From the NCBI GenBank assembly GCA_013214965.1, contig JABSRU010000015.1, forward strand, positions 59,307 to 96,603: a DNA stretch of 37,297 bases. Direction: 5' to 3'. Under the pieces are notes generated by a model. It was given only the letters and a program-made list of their open reading frames with translations. It was not told the DNA's origin and made no database searches. Shown here one piece after another: positions 1-8,334 of the stretch (position 1 is the first letter of the stretch; each line of letters starts with the position of its first letter). The stretch comes from Gammaproteobacteria bacterium (lineage in GTDB: Bacteria; Pseudomonadota; Gammaproteobacteria; Enterobacterales; Psychrobiaceae). Position numbers and translations under genes: made by a program.

Positions 1-425
1 TGGCCAAAAATAACCAAGGATTATGTCTGATTTTAGCCGATATTGATCACTTCAAGCGATTTAACGATCAGTATGGTCATTTATTGGGTGATCAGGTTTT
101 AAAATCCTTTGGTCGACGACTCAACGATAGTGCCCGAGATGGGTCACAAGCTTATCGATTTGGTGGTGAAGAGTTTGCAATTTTATTGCCCCAAAGTGGG
201 TTGGGTCGCGCGCGTCAGTTTGCTGAGACCACCCGTAAGCTGATCGAAAAATTATCGGTACGGGATAAAAGAACCGCTAAGTCAGTTGATAACATTAGCG
301 CATCATTTGGCGTTTCAGAGTTTCGAACCGGTGATACGCTCACAAGTTTTATCACCCGTGCCGATGAGCAACTTTATGAAGCTAAACGGCTAGGGCGAAA
401 TCGTGTATTACCAATAACGAGCTAA
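1..425 (+). CDS. GGDEF-domain diguanylate cyclase, C-terminal part (5' end outside window)
   Basis: The reading frame is open from the left edge (first whole codon at base 3) to TAA at 423-425, so only the C-terminal part of a longer protein is present. The visible part is most of a GGDEF domain. It has the metal/GTP-binding stretch ADIDHFKRFND, then YGHLLGD, then the signature YRFGGEEF (GGEEF at bases 162-176), and ends with EQLYEAKRLGRNRV, which is typical of the domain end. GGEEF proteins normally condense two GTP into cyclic di-GMP, so the active site looks competent. The product-inhibition I-site (RxxD five residues before GGEEF) reads RDGS, so its Asp is missing and feedback inhibition may be weak. 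An internal ATG at base 84 is not the start because the conserved domain continues upstream of it. Sensor domains and regulation lie outside the window. The domain call is firm; the full architecture is unknown. Confidence 0.93.
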   Translation, partial: AKNNQGLCLILADIDHFKRFNDQYGHLLGDQVLKSFGRRLNDSARDGSQAYRFGGEEFAILLPQSGLGRARQFAETTRKLIEKLSVRDKRTAKSVDNISASFGVSEFRTGDTLTSFITRADEQLYEAKRLGRNRVLPITS

Positions 426-616
426 GCTTTAATATTGATATGACTACCTAAATTGGCACTGGAGCTTGCTGGTGTTGCCATCACTTGAGTGGTTGCGGCA
501 GCAGCTTCCAATAGTTGTAATGCCATTTTCCCTTCTGCTTCCTGAAGACTTTTACTTAAAGCGGCCGTTAATATCTGTTGACCACTGCCTGAATTTGTTG
601 CGCTAACACTTGACAT
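422..616 (-). CDS. small YjfB-like putative motility protein (64 aa)
   Basis: A 64-residue ORF on the minus strand starts at ATG 616 with a good ribosome binding site (AAGGAAG about 5 bases upstream) and stops with TAG at 422-424. Its stop overlaps the stop of the GGDEF gene, so the two genes converge tail to tail. The protein is Ser/Ala-rich, has a central predicted helix (QQILTAALSKSLQEAEGKMA), and ends NLGSHINIKA. A short helical protein ending in a 'LG..I(D/N)I..' tail resembles the YjfB family, annotated as putative motility proteins. This is recognition by pattern, not by alignment. No signal peptide or membrane segment is seen. Its place beside a c-di-GMP enzyme fits a motility or surface role but does not prove one. 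The biochemical function is unknown. Confidence 0.6.
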   Translation of the reverse strand: MSSVSATNSGSGQQILTAALSKSLQEAEGKMALQLLEAAAATTQVMATPASSSANLGSHINIKA

Positions 617-758
617 TATACTTCCTTATTTTTTTTCTTCATCTTACTATCGACCGCAATCTATTTTTCTTTAATCAAATCGGTTAAAAAAAAAGCAACT
701 ACATTTTGAGTAACTTCAAAGTCTTGTACCGATTAAACGAAAAGTCTGCAATAGAGCC

Positions 759-787
759 TTGACGAGGCTTGACCATACCCCTAGAAT
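759..787 (+). promoter_or_regulatory. sigma70-type promoter of the dcw operon (Pmra)
   Basis: The -35 box TTGACG (759-764) is followed by a 17-base spacer and the -10 box TAGAAT (782-787). Each box differs from consensus by one base and the spacing is optimal. It lies 63 bases upstream of the mraZ ATG, and the predicted start site (around 794) falls just before the MraZ repeat array. It is the best promoter-like match in the 233-base gap 617-849, which otherwise holds A/T-rich DNA and the upstream region of the divergent small gene. Confidence 0.75.
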
Positions 788-794
788 TAGTTTA

Positions 795-839
795 GTGGCA
801 AAAAGTGTCATAAAGTGGTTTTTTTGGGGATTATGAGGG
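795..839 (+). promoter_or_regulatory. MraZ operator: five direct repeats at 10-bp spacing
   Basis: Five G-rich pentamers occur exactly every 10 bases: GTGGC (795), GTGTC (805), GTGGT (815), TGGGG (825) and GAGGG (835). They are separated by 5-base A/T spacers (AAAAA, ATAAA, TTTTT, ATTAT). MraZ is known to repress its own operon by binding TGGG-type direct repeats spaced by 5 bases between the promoter and mraZ. The position just downstream of the -10 box and the period both match. The last repeat also serves as the mraZ Shine-Dalgarno (GAGGGA, 835-840), so bound MraZ would cover the translation start region of the DNA. Confidence 0.75.
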
Positions 840-849
840 ATATTCAATA

Positions 850-1308
850 ATGTTTCGCGGAACAACATCCATCAACCTTGATGTTAAAGGACGATTAACG
901 ATGCCTACCGGCTATCGTGAGCTCGTGCGGATGCAAGGTGAAGGTAAATTGGTCTGTACTATTGATATCACTCGCCCTTGTTTACTGCTCTATCCACTAA
1001 ACCAATGGCAATTGGTGGAACAAAAATTAATGCTGTTATCTGATTTCGATCCGCAAGAAGCACCGATTAAACGGTTAATTCTTGGTAATGCTAACGATTG
1101 TGAAATGGATAAAAATGGCAGAATTTTGTTATCAGCACCATTGCGACAACATGCGACCCTAGACAAAAAGCTAATGCTAATAGGGCAAGTTAATAAATTT
1201 GAATTGTGGGATGAAACTCAATGGTTAGCACAAATGCAAAAAGATTTAGCATTAGTGCAAACAATTGATTTTAGTAATACGACTCGATTAAAGGATTTAT
1301 CACTGTAA
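850..1308 (+). CDS. mraZ: transcriptional regulator MraZ
   Basis: This 152-residue protein has the length of E. coli MraZ and is the first gene of the dcw cluster. Two SpoVT/AbrB-like half-domains are visible. The first contains the signature DVKGRLTMP (residues about 10-18) and the second CEMDKNGRILLSAPLR (about 82-97); DxxGR..(M/L)P is the family hallmark. MraZ forms ring-shaped oligomers that bind the repeats upstream of its own gene and repress the cell-division/cell-wall operon. The start at ATG 850 follows GAGGGA by 9 bases. Only three bases separate its stop from rsmH, so the two are co-transcribed. Autoregulation through the 795-839 repeats is inferred from the family and the DNA. Confidence 0.97.
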   Translation: MFRGTTSINLDVKGRLTMPTGYRELVRMQGEGKLVCTIDITRPCLLLYPLNQWQLVEQKLMLLSDFDPQEAPIKRLILGNANDCEMDKNGRILLSAPLRQHATLDKKLMLIGQVNKFELWDETQWLAQMQKDLALVQTIDFSNTTRLKDLSL

Positions 1309-1311
1309 ATT

Positions 1312-2250
1312 ATGACTCAAGAATTTTCACACGTCACCGTTTTGCTCGGCGAAGCGTTGGATGGTTTAGCAATCAATCCAGCTGGTATCTATGTTGATGC
1401 AACCTTCGGACGCGGCGGTCATTCAAGACAATTACTCGCTAAGCTTGGACCTAATGGTCGTTTGTACGGTATCGATCGCGATCCTAGTGCGATTGCCGTG
1501 GCTAAAGAGCTCGAGCAAGAAGATCCACGATTCAAAATTTTGGCGGGTCCTTTTTCTGGGCTTGCTCAATATGTTGAAGAGTTAGGACTCACTGGTCAAT
1601 TAGACGGTGTGCTAATGGATTTGGGGGTTTCTTCGCCGCAATTAGATGATGCTGCCCGTGGCTTTAGCTTTATGCGCGATGGACCCCTTGATATGAGAAT
1701 GGATCCAACTTCAGGTCGCAGTGCTGCGCAATGGCTAGCACAGGCTGAAGTCGATGAAATTGCTTACGTGATAAAAACTTTTGGTGAAGAAAATTGGGCG
1801 ACTCATATTGCACGTTCTATCGTTGCAGATCGCCAAGAAAAACCTTTTGAAACCACCAAGCAGTTAGCCGATTTTGTTGCACGAGTGGTGCCGAAAAAAG
1901 ATCGTAACAAACATCCTGCGACCCGAACATTCCAAGCAATCCGTATTTATATCAACAGTGAATTAGAAGAAATAGAACAGGCATTACTAGCTTCAATTGA
2001 GGTGCTAAAGCCCGAAGGACGATTGTCAGTGATTAGTTTTCATTCATTAGAAGATCGGATTGTTAAGCGTTTTATTCGTAAGCAATCAAAAGGAGAAGAT
2101 GTTCCTTTTGGTATTCCAATGACCGAAGAACAATTGAATAAAACCAGAACGTTTAAAGCCATTGGTAAAGCAATTAAACCATCGAAAGATGAAGTTGATG
2201 AAAATCCCCGAGCGCGTAGCTCGGTGTTACGAATTGCTGAAAAGTTATAG
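1312..2250 (+). CDS. rsmH: 16S rRNA (cytosine(1402)-N(4))-methyltransferase RsmH
   Basis: This 312-residue protein (formerly MraW) methylates N4 of C1402 in the decoding centre of 16S rRNA using S-adenosylmethionine. It opens with [13 protein letters not shown], followed by the SAM-binding loop [10 protein letters not shown] (about residues 29-38), LYGIDRDP, and [20 protein letters not shown]. Further on are the insert-domain motif [13 protein letters not shown] and the family motif [15 protein letters not shown]. The C-terminus [14 protein letters not shown] is also typical. Length and motif order match the enterobacterial enzyme. It lies 3 bases after mraZ and 5 bases before ftsL. It is a cytoplasmic RNA-modification enzyme that travels with division genes by conserved synteny. 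Confidence 0.98.
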   Translation: MTQEFSHVTVLLGEALDGLAINPAGIYVDATFGRGGHSRQLLAKLGPNGRLYGIDRDPSAIAVAKELEQEDPRFKILAGPFSGLAQYVEELGLTGQLDGVLMDLGVSSPQLDDAARGFSFMRDGPLDMRMDPTSGRSAAQWLAQAEVDEIAYVIKTFGEENWATHIARSIVADRQEKPFETTKQLADFVARVVPKKDRNKHPATRTFQAIRIYINSELEEIEQALLASIEVLKPEGRLSVISFHSLEDRIVKRFIRKQSKGEDVPFGIPMTEEQLNKTRTFKAIGKAIKPSKDEVDENPRARSSVLRIAEKL

Positions 2251-2255
2251 CAACA

Positions 2256-2576
2256 ATGGTCGCCCAACAACGCACCATCAATTTATCTAAAGTAATCTGG
2301 TCTGATCTGATTGCTCATTTTTGGTTGGTGATGTTGGTGTTATCAGTATTAGTGACTGCGATTTTTGTCGTTTATAGTAGCCATCAAAATCGTTTATATA
2401 TCGGTCACTGGGAAGAGTTAAGGCAGCAACGTGATGAGCTAAAACTTGAAGCTCGTCATTTGTTGGTTGAAGAAATGGCGTTAGCTGAACACAGTCGCAT
2501 TGAACGCATTGCGATGGAACAGCTGCAGATGAAGCGTCCGCAAACCCAAAAAGAGATAGCGGTATCATCAAAATGA
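2256..2576 (+). CDS. ftsL: cell division protein FtsL
   Basis: This 106-residue bitopic membrane protein has a short cytoplasmic N-terminus, one transmembrane helix (about residues 19-41, HFWLVMLVLSVLVTAIFVV) and a periplasmic coiled-coil rich in Glu, Arg and Leu (about 45-95). FtsL forms the FtsQLB complex, which activates the FtsWI septal synthase. Sequence is poorly conserved across bacteria, so the call rests on topology, size and position between rsmH and ftsI. It overlaps ftsI by 4 bases (ATGA), which suggests translational coupling. FtsB is not encoded in this window; in relatives it lies elsewhere. Confidence 0.93.
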   Translation: MVAQQRTINLSKVIWSDLIAHFWLVMLVLSVLVTAIFVVYSSHQNRLYIGHWEELRQQRDELKLEARHLLVEEMALAEHSRIERIAMEQLQMKRPQTQKEIAVSSK

Positions 2577-4327
2577 AAAAACAAGCAAAAGCGAAAATAC
2601 AACCAAACCTAATCAATTGGCGTCTTTATGTCATTGTAGGGATTATTGTGCTGGTTTTCATGGGGATCATTGCCCGTGTTTCGTTTTTACAAATTATCGA
2701 CTCTGAGCATTTACGCCATCAAGGAGATATGCGTTCATTGCGAACCACCGTTTCGCAAGAACACCGAGGTAATATTGTCGACCGTCATGGTATTGCGCTA
2801 GCGGTCAGTGTTCCGGTTGAAACCGTGTGGGTTGATCCGAAAATAGTTCATGATAACAACGGCCTAGAGGATATGCGCCGCTGGCAAGCGCTGGCGGATG
2901 TATTAGAGCGTCCGCTCAAAGATATTTTAGCAACGGTCAAAAGTAAAACTCGTCGTTTCGCCTACCTTAAACGTCAAGTTTCTCCGGCTCAAGCCAACTA
3001 TATTAAACAGCTTAAGATCCCAGGCATCAATTTAAAACCATCATCACGGCGTTACTACCCCACCGGGGAAGTGGTGGCTCACGTTGTTGGTTACACCAAT
3101 ATTGACGATAAAGGTCAAGACGGTATCGAGCGTAGTTTTAATGATTGGCTAACGGGATCACCGGTTAAGCGCAAAGTCCGGAAATCGCGGGATGGCATGG
3201 TCGTTGAACGTCTTAATATTGTGGAAGAAGGCGAGCACGCTAACGATGTCGTGTTAAGTATCGATCAGCGGATTCAAGCCATTGCTTATCGCGAGTTAAA
3301 AATTGCCACTGAATATTATCGAGCCACCTCCGGCTCTGTGGTGGTGTTAGATGTCACCACCGGTGAAATTTTGGCTTTGGCTAATACGCCATCGTTTAAT
3401 CCAAATAATCGCCGTACTATGGCATCACATAAATTACGCAATCGCGCGATTGCCGACACCTTTGAACCTGGCTCCACCATGAAACCATTAGCGGTGATGA
3501 CGGCATTAGATTTTGGTGAATACAAAGTTGATTCGGTGATTGATACGTCGCCGGGTTGGTATCGAATTGGTGGTAGTCGAATTAAAGACAGTCACAACTA
3601 TGGTAAAATTGATGTCGCTACTATTATTGCTAAATCATCAAATGTTGGGGTGAGTAAGTTAGCGTTATCAGTGCCGAAGCAACAATATCTTGGGGCATTT
3701 TCTTCCTTAGGTTTTGGCGCTCATACCAACGTGAGTCTACCGAGTGAAAGTTCAGGTATTTTACCGGATCGACGCCGTTGGTCTGATTTTGAATTAGCGA
3801 CATTATCCTTTGGTTACGGTTTAACCGTAACGCCGTTGCAATTAGCCCGTGCTTATTCTGTGATTGCCAACAAAGGCAAACTCAACCCCGTCTCAATTCT
3901 CAAGTTAGACAAGCAACCTATTGGCACCCAAGTGATAGAGCCTGCGGTAGCTAATGCGGTATTGCAAATGATGGAAGGGGTGACCAAAGAAGGTGGCACC
4001 GCAACTAAGGCTCGCATTGGCGGCTATCGAGTAGCGGGTAAAACGGGTACGGCACAAAAAGCGGTTGCTGGCGGTTATGGTGATGAATATCTAGTCTCGT
4101 TCGCTGGGATTGCGCCGATTGATAATCCTCGTTTAGTGACCGTGGTCTTTATTAATGAACCACAGGGCGATAAATATTATGGCGGTGATGTTGCAGCACC
4201 AGTGTTTGCTAAAGTGACCACCGCGGCCTTACAATTACTAAATATTGCCCCGAGCAAAACGGTTGTATTACCAGTGTCAGTAGCATCATCATCCAATCAC
4301 TTTGGATCGCAAGGGGGCATAAAATGA
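2573..4327 (+). CDS. ftsI: peptidoglycan D,D-transpeptidase FtsI (PBP3)
   Basis: This 584-residue class B penicillin-binding protein cross-links septal peptidoglycan. A cytoplasmic tail and one membrane anchor (about residues 19-40) are followed by the PBP dimerisation domain (about 58-220) and the transpeptidase domain. All three active-site motifs are present: S301-T-M-K304 (catalytic Ser), S355-S-N357, and K490-T-G-T. It works with FtsW and is activated by FtsQLB and FtsN. The start ATG overlaps the ftsL stop by 4 bases, and its own end overlaps murE by 4 bases. Length is close to the E. coli enzyme (588). No truncation or missing residue is seen. Confidence 0.98.
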   Translation: MKKQAKAKIQPNLINWRLYVIVGIIVLVFMGIIARVSFLQIIDSEHLRHQGDMRSLRTTVSQEHRGNIVDRHGIALAVSVPVETVWVDPKIVHDNNGLEDMRRWQALADVLERPLKDILATVKSKTRRFAYLKRQVSPAQANYIKQLKIPGINLKPSSRRYYPTGEVVAHVVGYTNIDDKGQDGIERSFNDWLTGSPVKRKVRKSRDGMVVERLNIVEEGEHANDVVLSIDQRIQAIAYRELKIATEYYRATSGSVVVLDVTTGEILALANTPSFNPNNRRTMASHKLRNRAIADTFEPGSTMKPLAVMTALDFGEYKVDSVIDTSPGWYRIGGSRIKDSHNYGKIDVATIIAKSSNVGVSKLALSVPKQQYLGAFSSLGFGAHTNVSLPSESSGILPDRRRWSDFELATLSFGYGLTVTPLQLARAYSVIANKGKLNPVSILKLDKQPIGTQVIEPAVANAVLQMMEGVTKEGGTATKARIGGYRVAGKTGTAQKAVAGGYGDEYLVSFAGIAPIDNPRLVTVVFINEPQGDKYYGGDVAAPVFAKVTTAALQLLNIAPSKTVVLPVSVASSSNHFGSQGGIK

Positions 4328-5835
4328 TCCCACAATCATTAACGCAGTTATTGGCAATCTATTTACCCGCTAACGAATTGAGTAAGTTGGCTGATTTACA
4401 TATTAACGCCATGACACTGGACAGCCGTGAAGTAACAATCGGCAGCTTGTTCGTTGCCTTAAAGGGCAGTGTAACCGATGGTCGCCAATATATCGATTCC
4501 GCATTAGCGGCTGGCGCCACGGCGATATTAAGTGAACTTACTGGTGGTGAAAATAGTGCACAAGCCAATTTTGTTGAAGTAACCCCACAGGGAACAATTA
4601 TTCATCTGGCAGACTTGCCCGCTAAATTGTCAGCGCTTGCTGGAGAGTTTTACCAACAGCCAAGTCAAAAGGTAACCATGATTGCTGTGACTGGCACTAA
4701 CGGTAAAACCACCGTAACGCACTTAATTGCGCAATGGCTGGAACTACTCGGTCATCAAACCTACACATTAGGGACGCTTGGTAATGGCTTGCTAGCACAA
4801 TTAGTGCCGAGTCCCAATACCACACTCAATGCCATTGATTTACAAAAACACTTGGCGCAGGCCGTGGCGCTAAATGCTAGTCATGTCGTGATGGAAGTGT
4901 CATCCCATGGTTTGGCATTACATCGCGTGGCGGATATCCAGTTTGATGTCGCGGTGTTCACCAATTTATCGCGCGACCATCTTGATTTTCATGGTGATAT
5001 GGTCAGTTATGCCGCCGCTAAGCAAAGCTTATTCAGTGCCAAACATTGCAAGCGAGCGGTGCTTAATGGCGATGATCCTATTAGCAGTCAGTGGCTAGCA
5101 AACTGGGACTCGCACGTTAATGTCAGTTGCTTTAGCCGACAGGACAGTGTACATGCTTTTATTGCAGCCAATGAGACGATATATCATTCAAATGGTATTG
5201 AAACCACCATTAAAAATCAGCAGCAAGCATTACAGCTAAAGAGTAAATTACTTGGTGCTTTTAATTTAGAAAATATTTTAGCGGCGTTAACGGCCTTAAC
5301 CAGTGCTGGCTTTGATTTGGCTGAGTTGGTTGGGTTCGCCCCACAGCTGAAACCTGTTGCGGGTCGCATGGAAGCATTTGTTAGCGCGGGCAAACCAACC
5401 GTGGTCGTCGATTACGCGCACACCAGTGATGCCTTAGCTAAAGCGTTACAAGCGCTAAGAGTACATTGTTCGGGACAATTAATTGTGATGTTTGGTTGTG
5501 GTGGCGACAGAGACCAAGGTAAACGGCCATTAATGGCCGCGGCAGCAGAACAATACGCTGACCAAATTATTTTTACTCAGGATAATTCCCGCTCCGAAGA
5601 TCCCAAGGTGATTATTGAACAAATGTTGACAGGTCTGAATAATAGGTCAGCAATAAAGATTGAATTAGAACGCACTAAAGCGGTCGAATTGGCCATTAAC
5701 CATGCCAATGAACAAGATATTGTTTTGTTAGCAGGTAAAGGCCACGAAGATTATCAAATTATTGGTCAACAAAGAATTAATTATGATGAAAGAGCTTGGG
5801 CTCGTGACGTGTTAGAGAAAGGGAAACCATTATGA
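4324..5835 (+). CDS. murE: UDP-N-acetylmuramoyl-L-alanyl-D-glutamate--2,6-diaminopimelate ligase
   Basis: This 503-residue cytoplasmic Mur ligase adds the third stem-peptide residue, meso-diaminopimelate in Gram-negatives, to UDP-MurNAc-L-Ala-D-Glu using ATP. The N-terminal UDP-binding domain includes the motif TLDSREV. The ATP loop is TGTNGKTT (from residue 123), followed by EVSSHGL and NLSRDHLDFHG. The C-terminal domain carries DYAHTSDAL, GCGGDRDQGKRPLM and GKGHEDYQ. The amino-acid specificity loop reads D420-N-S-R423, where the usual DAP-type motif is DNPR. The Arg that contacts DAP is kept but Pro is Ser, so DAP specificity is still the best inference. It overlaps both ftsI and murF by 4 bases. 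Confidence 0.97.
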   Translation: MIPQSLTQLLAIYLPANELSKLADLHINAMTLDSREVTIGSLFVALKGSVTDGRQYIDSALAAGATAILSELTGGENSAQANFVEVTPQGTIIHLADLPAKLSALAGEFYQQPSQKVTMIAVTGTNGKTTVTHLIAQWLELLGHQTYTLGTLGNGLLAQLVPSPNTTLNAIDLQKHLAQAVALNASHVVMEVSSHGLALHRVADIQFDVAVFTNLSRDHLDFHGDMVSYAAAKQSLFSAKHCKRAVLNGDDPISSQWLANWDSHVNVSCFSRQDSVHAFIAANETIYHSNGIETTIKNQQQALQLKSKLLGAFNLENILAALTALTSAGFDLAELVGFAPQLKPVAGRMEAFVSAGKPTVVVDYAHTSDALAKALQALRVHCSGQLIVMFGCGGDRDQGKRPLMAAAAEQYADQIIFTQDNSRSEDPKVIIEQMLTGLNNRSAIKIELERTKAVELAINHANEQDIVLLAGKGHEDYQIIGQQRINYDERAWARDVLEKGKPL

Positions 5836-7238
5836 TCGCGGTTAAGCTTTCGTACATAGCCCAGCAATTAGGATGGCGCCTGCTGGGACCAGATCAAGTT
5901 ATAACACAATTAGTTACTGATTCCCGATTGGTTCAATCTGGTGATTGTTTTATTGCGCTTTATGGCGATAATTTTGACGCCCATCAGTTTGTTGAACAAG
6001 TGGTTGCACAAGGGGCGGCCGTTTTAATTGTTAGCCAAGCGCAATCAATCCGCGACACCAATGTTTCACAGTTGGTGGTTAACGATACCCGTGCTGCATT
6101 AGGACAATTGGCTGGATTAAATCGCCAGTTATGCGGCGCCAAACTTATTGCTATTACTGGCAGTTGCGGTAAAACCACGGTCAAAGAAATGATCGCCGCC
6201 ATTTTAGCGCAACGAGGCCAAGTGTTAGCGACGTTAGGCAATTTTAATAACGACATTGGCGTGCCATTGACCTTATTACGATTAACCAAAGATGATGAGT
6301 TTGCGGTGATTGAACTCGGGGCTAACCATCTTGGTGAAATTGATTACAGCAGTGCGTTAGTTAAGCCCGATGTCGCGTTAATTACTAACATTGGTGCCGC
6401 GCATTTAGAAGGGTTTGGCAGTATTGACGGTGTGGCACAGGCTAAATCAGAAATATTTAATCATTTGGGTCAATCAGGAGAGGCTATCTTTGATCATCAC
6501 AGTGATTATGTGAAAGATCTATACCAGTTAAATCATTTTAGAAAAGTGACGACTTTCTCTAGTGAAGGTGATAAAACGGCTAAATTTTATGCTTACAATA
6601 TCACCATGGATACTCAAGGACGCGTCAGCTTTATTTTATGTAATGAGGGTGGTGAGCAGTCCATTATATTGGCTTTACCTGGCCTGCATAATGTCGCTAA
6701 TGCATTGGCTGCTGCCGCTGCTTCATTTGCCGTTGGCGCAACATTGGAGCAAATTGAGGCGGGCTTACGATTAATGGATGATGTTTCGGGGCGTCTTAAT
6801 GTCACCCAGTTAACTCAAAAATTAACGGTGATTGATGATACCTACAATGCCAATAATACCTCGGTCGCTGCAGCCATTAAATTATTAGGTCGATATTCAG
6901 GGCAACGGATTTTAGTCCTGGGGGATATGGGGGAGCTAGGTGAGCATGCAATAGCGTGCCATCAAAATTTAGGTCCAATTATCGAACAACAACAAATAGA
7001 ATTATTATTAACTATTGGTACTTTTAGCCAATATTATGCCAGTGGATTTACTGGGCATCATCAGCATTTTGAGGATAAAGAAAGTTTGAACCTATATATC
7101 GAGCAGCAATTGCGCTCAACCAAGAGAGAAGACACAACTACCGTGTTAGTGAAGGGTTCAAGAAGTGCCAAAATGGAACAAGTCATTGGCTATATTAAAG
7201 CGTTACCGGCAACTGTTGGAGGTATTGAAACATGTTAG
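5832..7238 (+). CDS. murF: UDP-N-acetylmuramoyl-tripeptide--D-alanyl-D-alanine ligase
   Basis: This 468-residue Mur ligase joins D-Ala-D-Ala, made by Ddl in the same cluster, to the UDP-MurNAc tripeptide. It is the last cytoplasmic ligation before MraY. The N-terminal domain has [15 protein letters not shown], which is typical of MurE/MurF. The ATP loop is [12 protein letters not shown] (about residues 111-122), followed by [14 protein letters not shown], the [12 protein letters not shown] metal-site region, and [11 protein letters not shown] with LGDMGELG in the C-terminal domains. The protein is slightly longer than the E. coli enzyme (452). The start overlaps murE by 4 bases and the end overlaps mraY by 7, consistent with coupled translation. 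Confidence 0.97.
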   Translation: MIAVKLSYIAQQLGWRLLGPDQVITQLVTDSRLVQSGDCFIALYGDNFDAHQFVEQVVAQGAAVLIVSQAQSIRDTNVSQLVVNDTRAALGQLAGLNRQLCGAKLIAITGSCGKTTVKEMIAAILAQRGQVLATLGNFNNDIGVPLTLLRLTKDDEFAVIELGANHLGEIDYSSALVKPDVALITNIGAAHLEGFGSIDGVAQAKSEIFNHLGQSGEAIFDHHSDYVKDLYQLNHFRKVTTFSSEGDKTAKFYAYNITMDTQGRVSFILCNEGGEQSIILALPGLHNVANALAAAAASFAVGATLEQIEAGLRLMDDVSGRLNVTQLTQKLTVIDDTYNANNTSVAAAIKLLGRYSGQRILVLGDMGELGEHAIACHQNLGPIIEQQQIELLLTIGTFSQYYASGFTGHHQHFEDKESLNLYIEQQLRSTKREDTTTVLVKGSRSAKMEQVIGYIKALPATVGGIETC

Positions 7239-8314
7239 TTTGGTTAGCTGAATATTTAACCCAGTATATTTCGGGTTTTAATGTTTTTTCATATTTAACC
7301 CTACGCAGTATTTTGTCGGCGTTAACCGCGTTGTCTTTCTCTTTATGGATGGGACCAAAATTGATCCGTTATTTACAACGGATGCAAATTGGCCAGACCG
7401 TAAGAAGTGATGGCCCGCAATCTCATTTAAGTAAATCAGGGACGCCAACCATGGGCGGGATCTTGATTTTAGGCGCGATAATTTTAAGTACATTACTGTG
7501 GGCTGATTTAAGTAATTACTATGTGTTAGTGGTGCTTTTTGTACTGAGTGGTTTCGGCTTGATCGGGTTTATTGATGACTATCGTAAAGTGGTGCGCAAA
7601 GATCCTAAAGGGCTGATCGCGCGTTGGAAATATTTTTGGCAATCGGTTATTGCCTTAGGTGTCGCGATATTTTTATATGTTAATGCTAGCTCAGCGAATG
7701 AAACAGTCTTAGTGGTGCCATTCTTTAAAGATGTTTTACCGCAATTAGGCCTGCTATATATCGCACTCGTATATTTTACCCTAGTGGGTGCCAGTAATGC
7801 GGTGAACTTGACCGATGGTCTCGATGGCTTAGCCATTGTGCCAACGTTAATGGTTGCCGGTGCTTTTGGCTTAGTTGCTTATTTAACGGGTAACGTTAAC
7901 TTTTCTCAATACTTACATTTACCTCATTTACCGCTCGCCAGTGAATTAACGGTGTTCTGTTTAGCTATTTTTGGTGCCGGATTAGGCTTTTTATGGTTTA
8001 ACACTTATCCAGCGCAAGTCTTTATGGGCGATGTTGGTTCATTAGCGTTAGGGGCGGCATTAGGCGTTATTGCGGTATTAGTGCGTCAAGAAATATTATT
8101 AGTGATCATGGGCGGTGTTTTTGTGATGGAAACCGTGTCGGTGATTCTGCAAGTGGGTAGCTTTAAATTACGGGGCCAGCGTATTTTTAGAATGGCACCG
8201 ATTCACCATCATTATGAATTAAAAGGTTGGCCTGAGCCTCGGGTTATTGTCCGTTTTTGGATTATATCGCTGGTCTTAGTGCTGATTGGTTTAGCCACAT
8301 TGAAAATTAGATAA
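7232..8314 (+). CDS. mraY: phospho-N-acetylmuramoyl-pentapeptide-transferase MraY
   Basis: This 360-residue integral inner-membrane enzyme moves phospho-MurNAc-pentapeptide onto undecaprenyl phosphate, forming lipid I. About ten hydrophobic helices are visible. Family motifs appear in order: the cytoplasmic loop [28 protein letters not shown] with the Asp pair, [24 protein letters not shown], and the histidine loop [22 protein letters not shown]. Its length equals the E. coli protein. It begins inside the end of murF (7-base overlap), and a 20-base gap precedes murD. Confidence 0.98.
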   Translation: MLVWLAEYLTQYISGFNVFSYLTLRSILSALTALSFSLWMGPKLIRYLQRMQIGQTVRSDGPQSHLSKSGTPTMGGILILGAIILSTLLWADLSNYYVLVVLFVLSGFGLIGFIDDYRKVVRKDPKGLIARWKYFWQSVIALGVAIFLYVNASSANETVLVVPFFKDVLPQLGLLYIALVYFTLVGASNAVNLTDGLDGLAIVPTLMVAGAFGLVAYLTGNVNFSQYLHLPHLPLASELTVFCLAIFGAGLGFLWFNTYPAQVFMGDVGSLALGAALGVIAVLVRQEILLVIMGGVFVMETVSVILQVGSFKLRGQRIFRMAPIHHHYELKGWPEPRVIVRFWIISLVLVLIGLATLKIR

Positions 8315-8334
8315 TAGAGTTTGGAACAAATAAC

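Noticed and set aside
678-734. AATCGGT ... ACCGATT inverted repeat upstream of the mra promoter.
   Set aside because: Seven-base arms separated by 43 bases in A/T-rich DNA are likely by chance.
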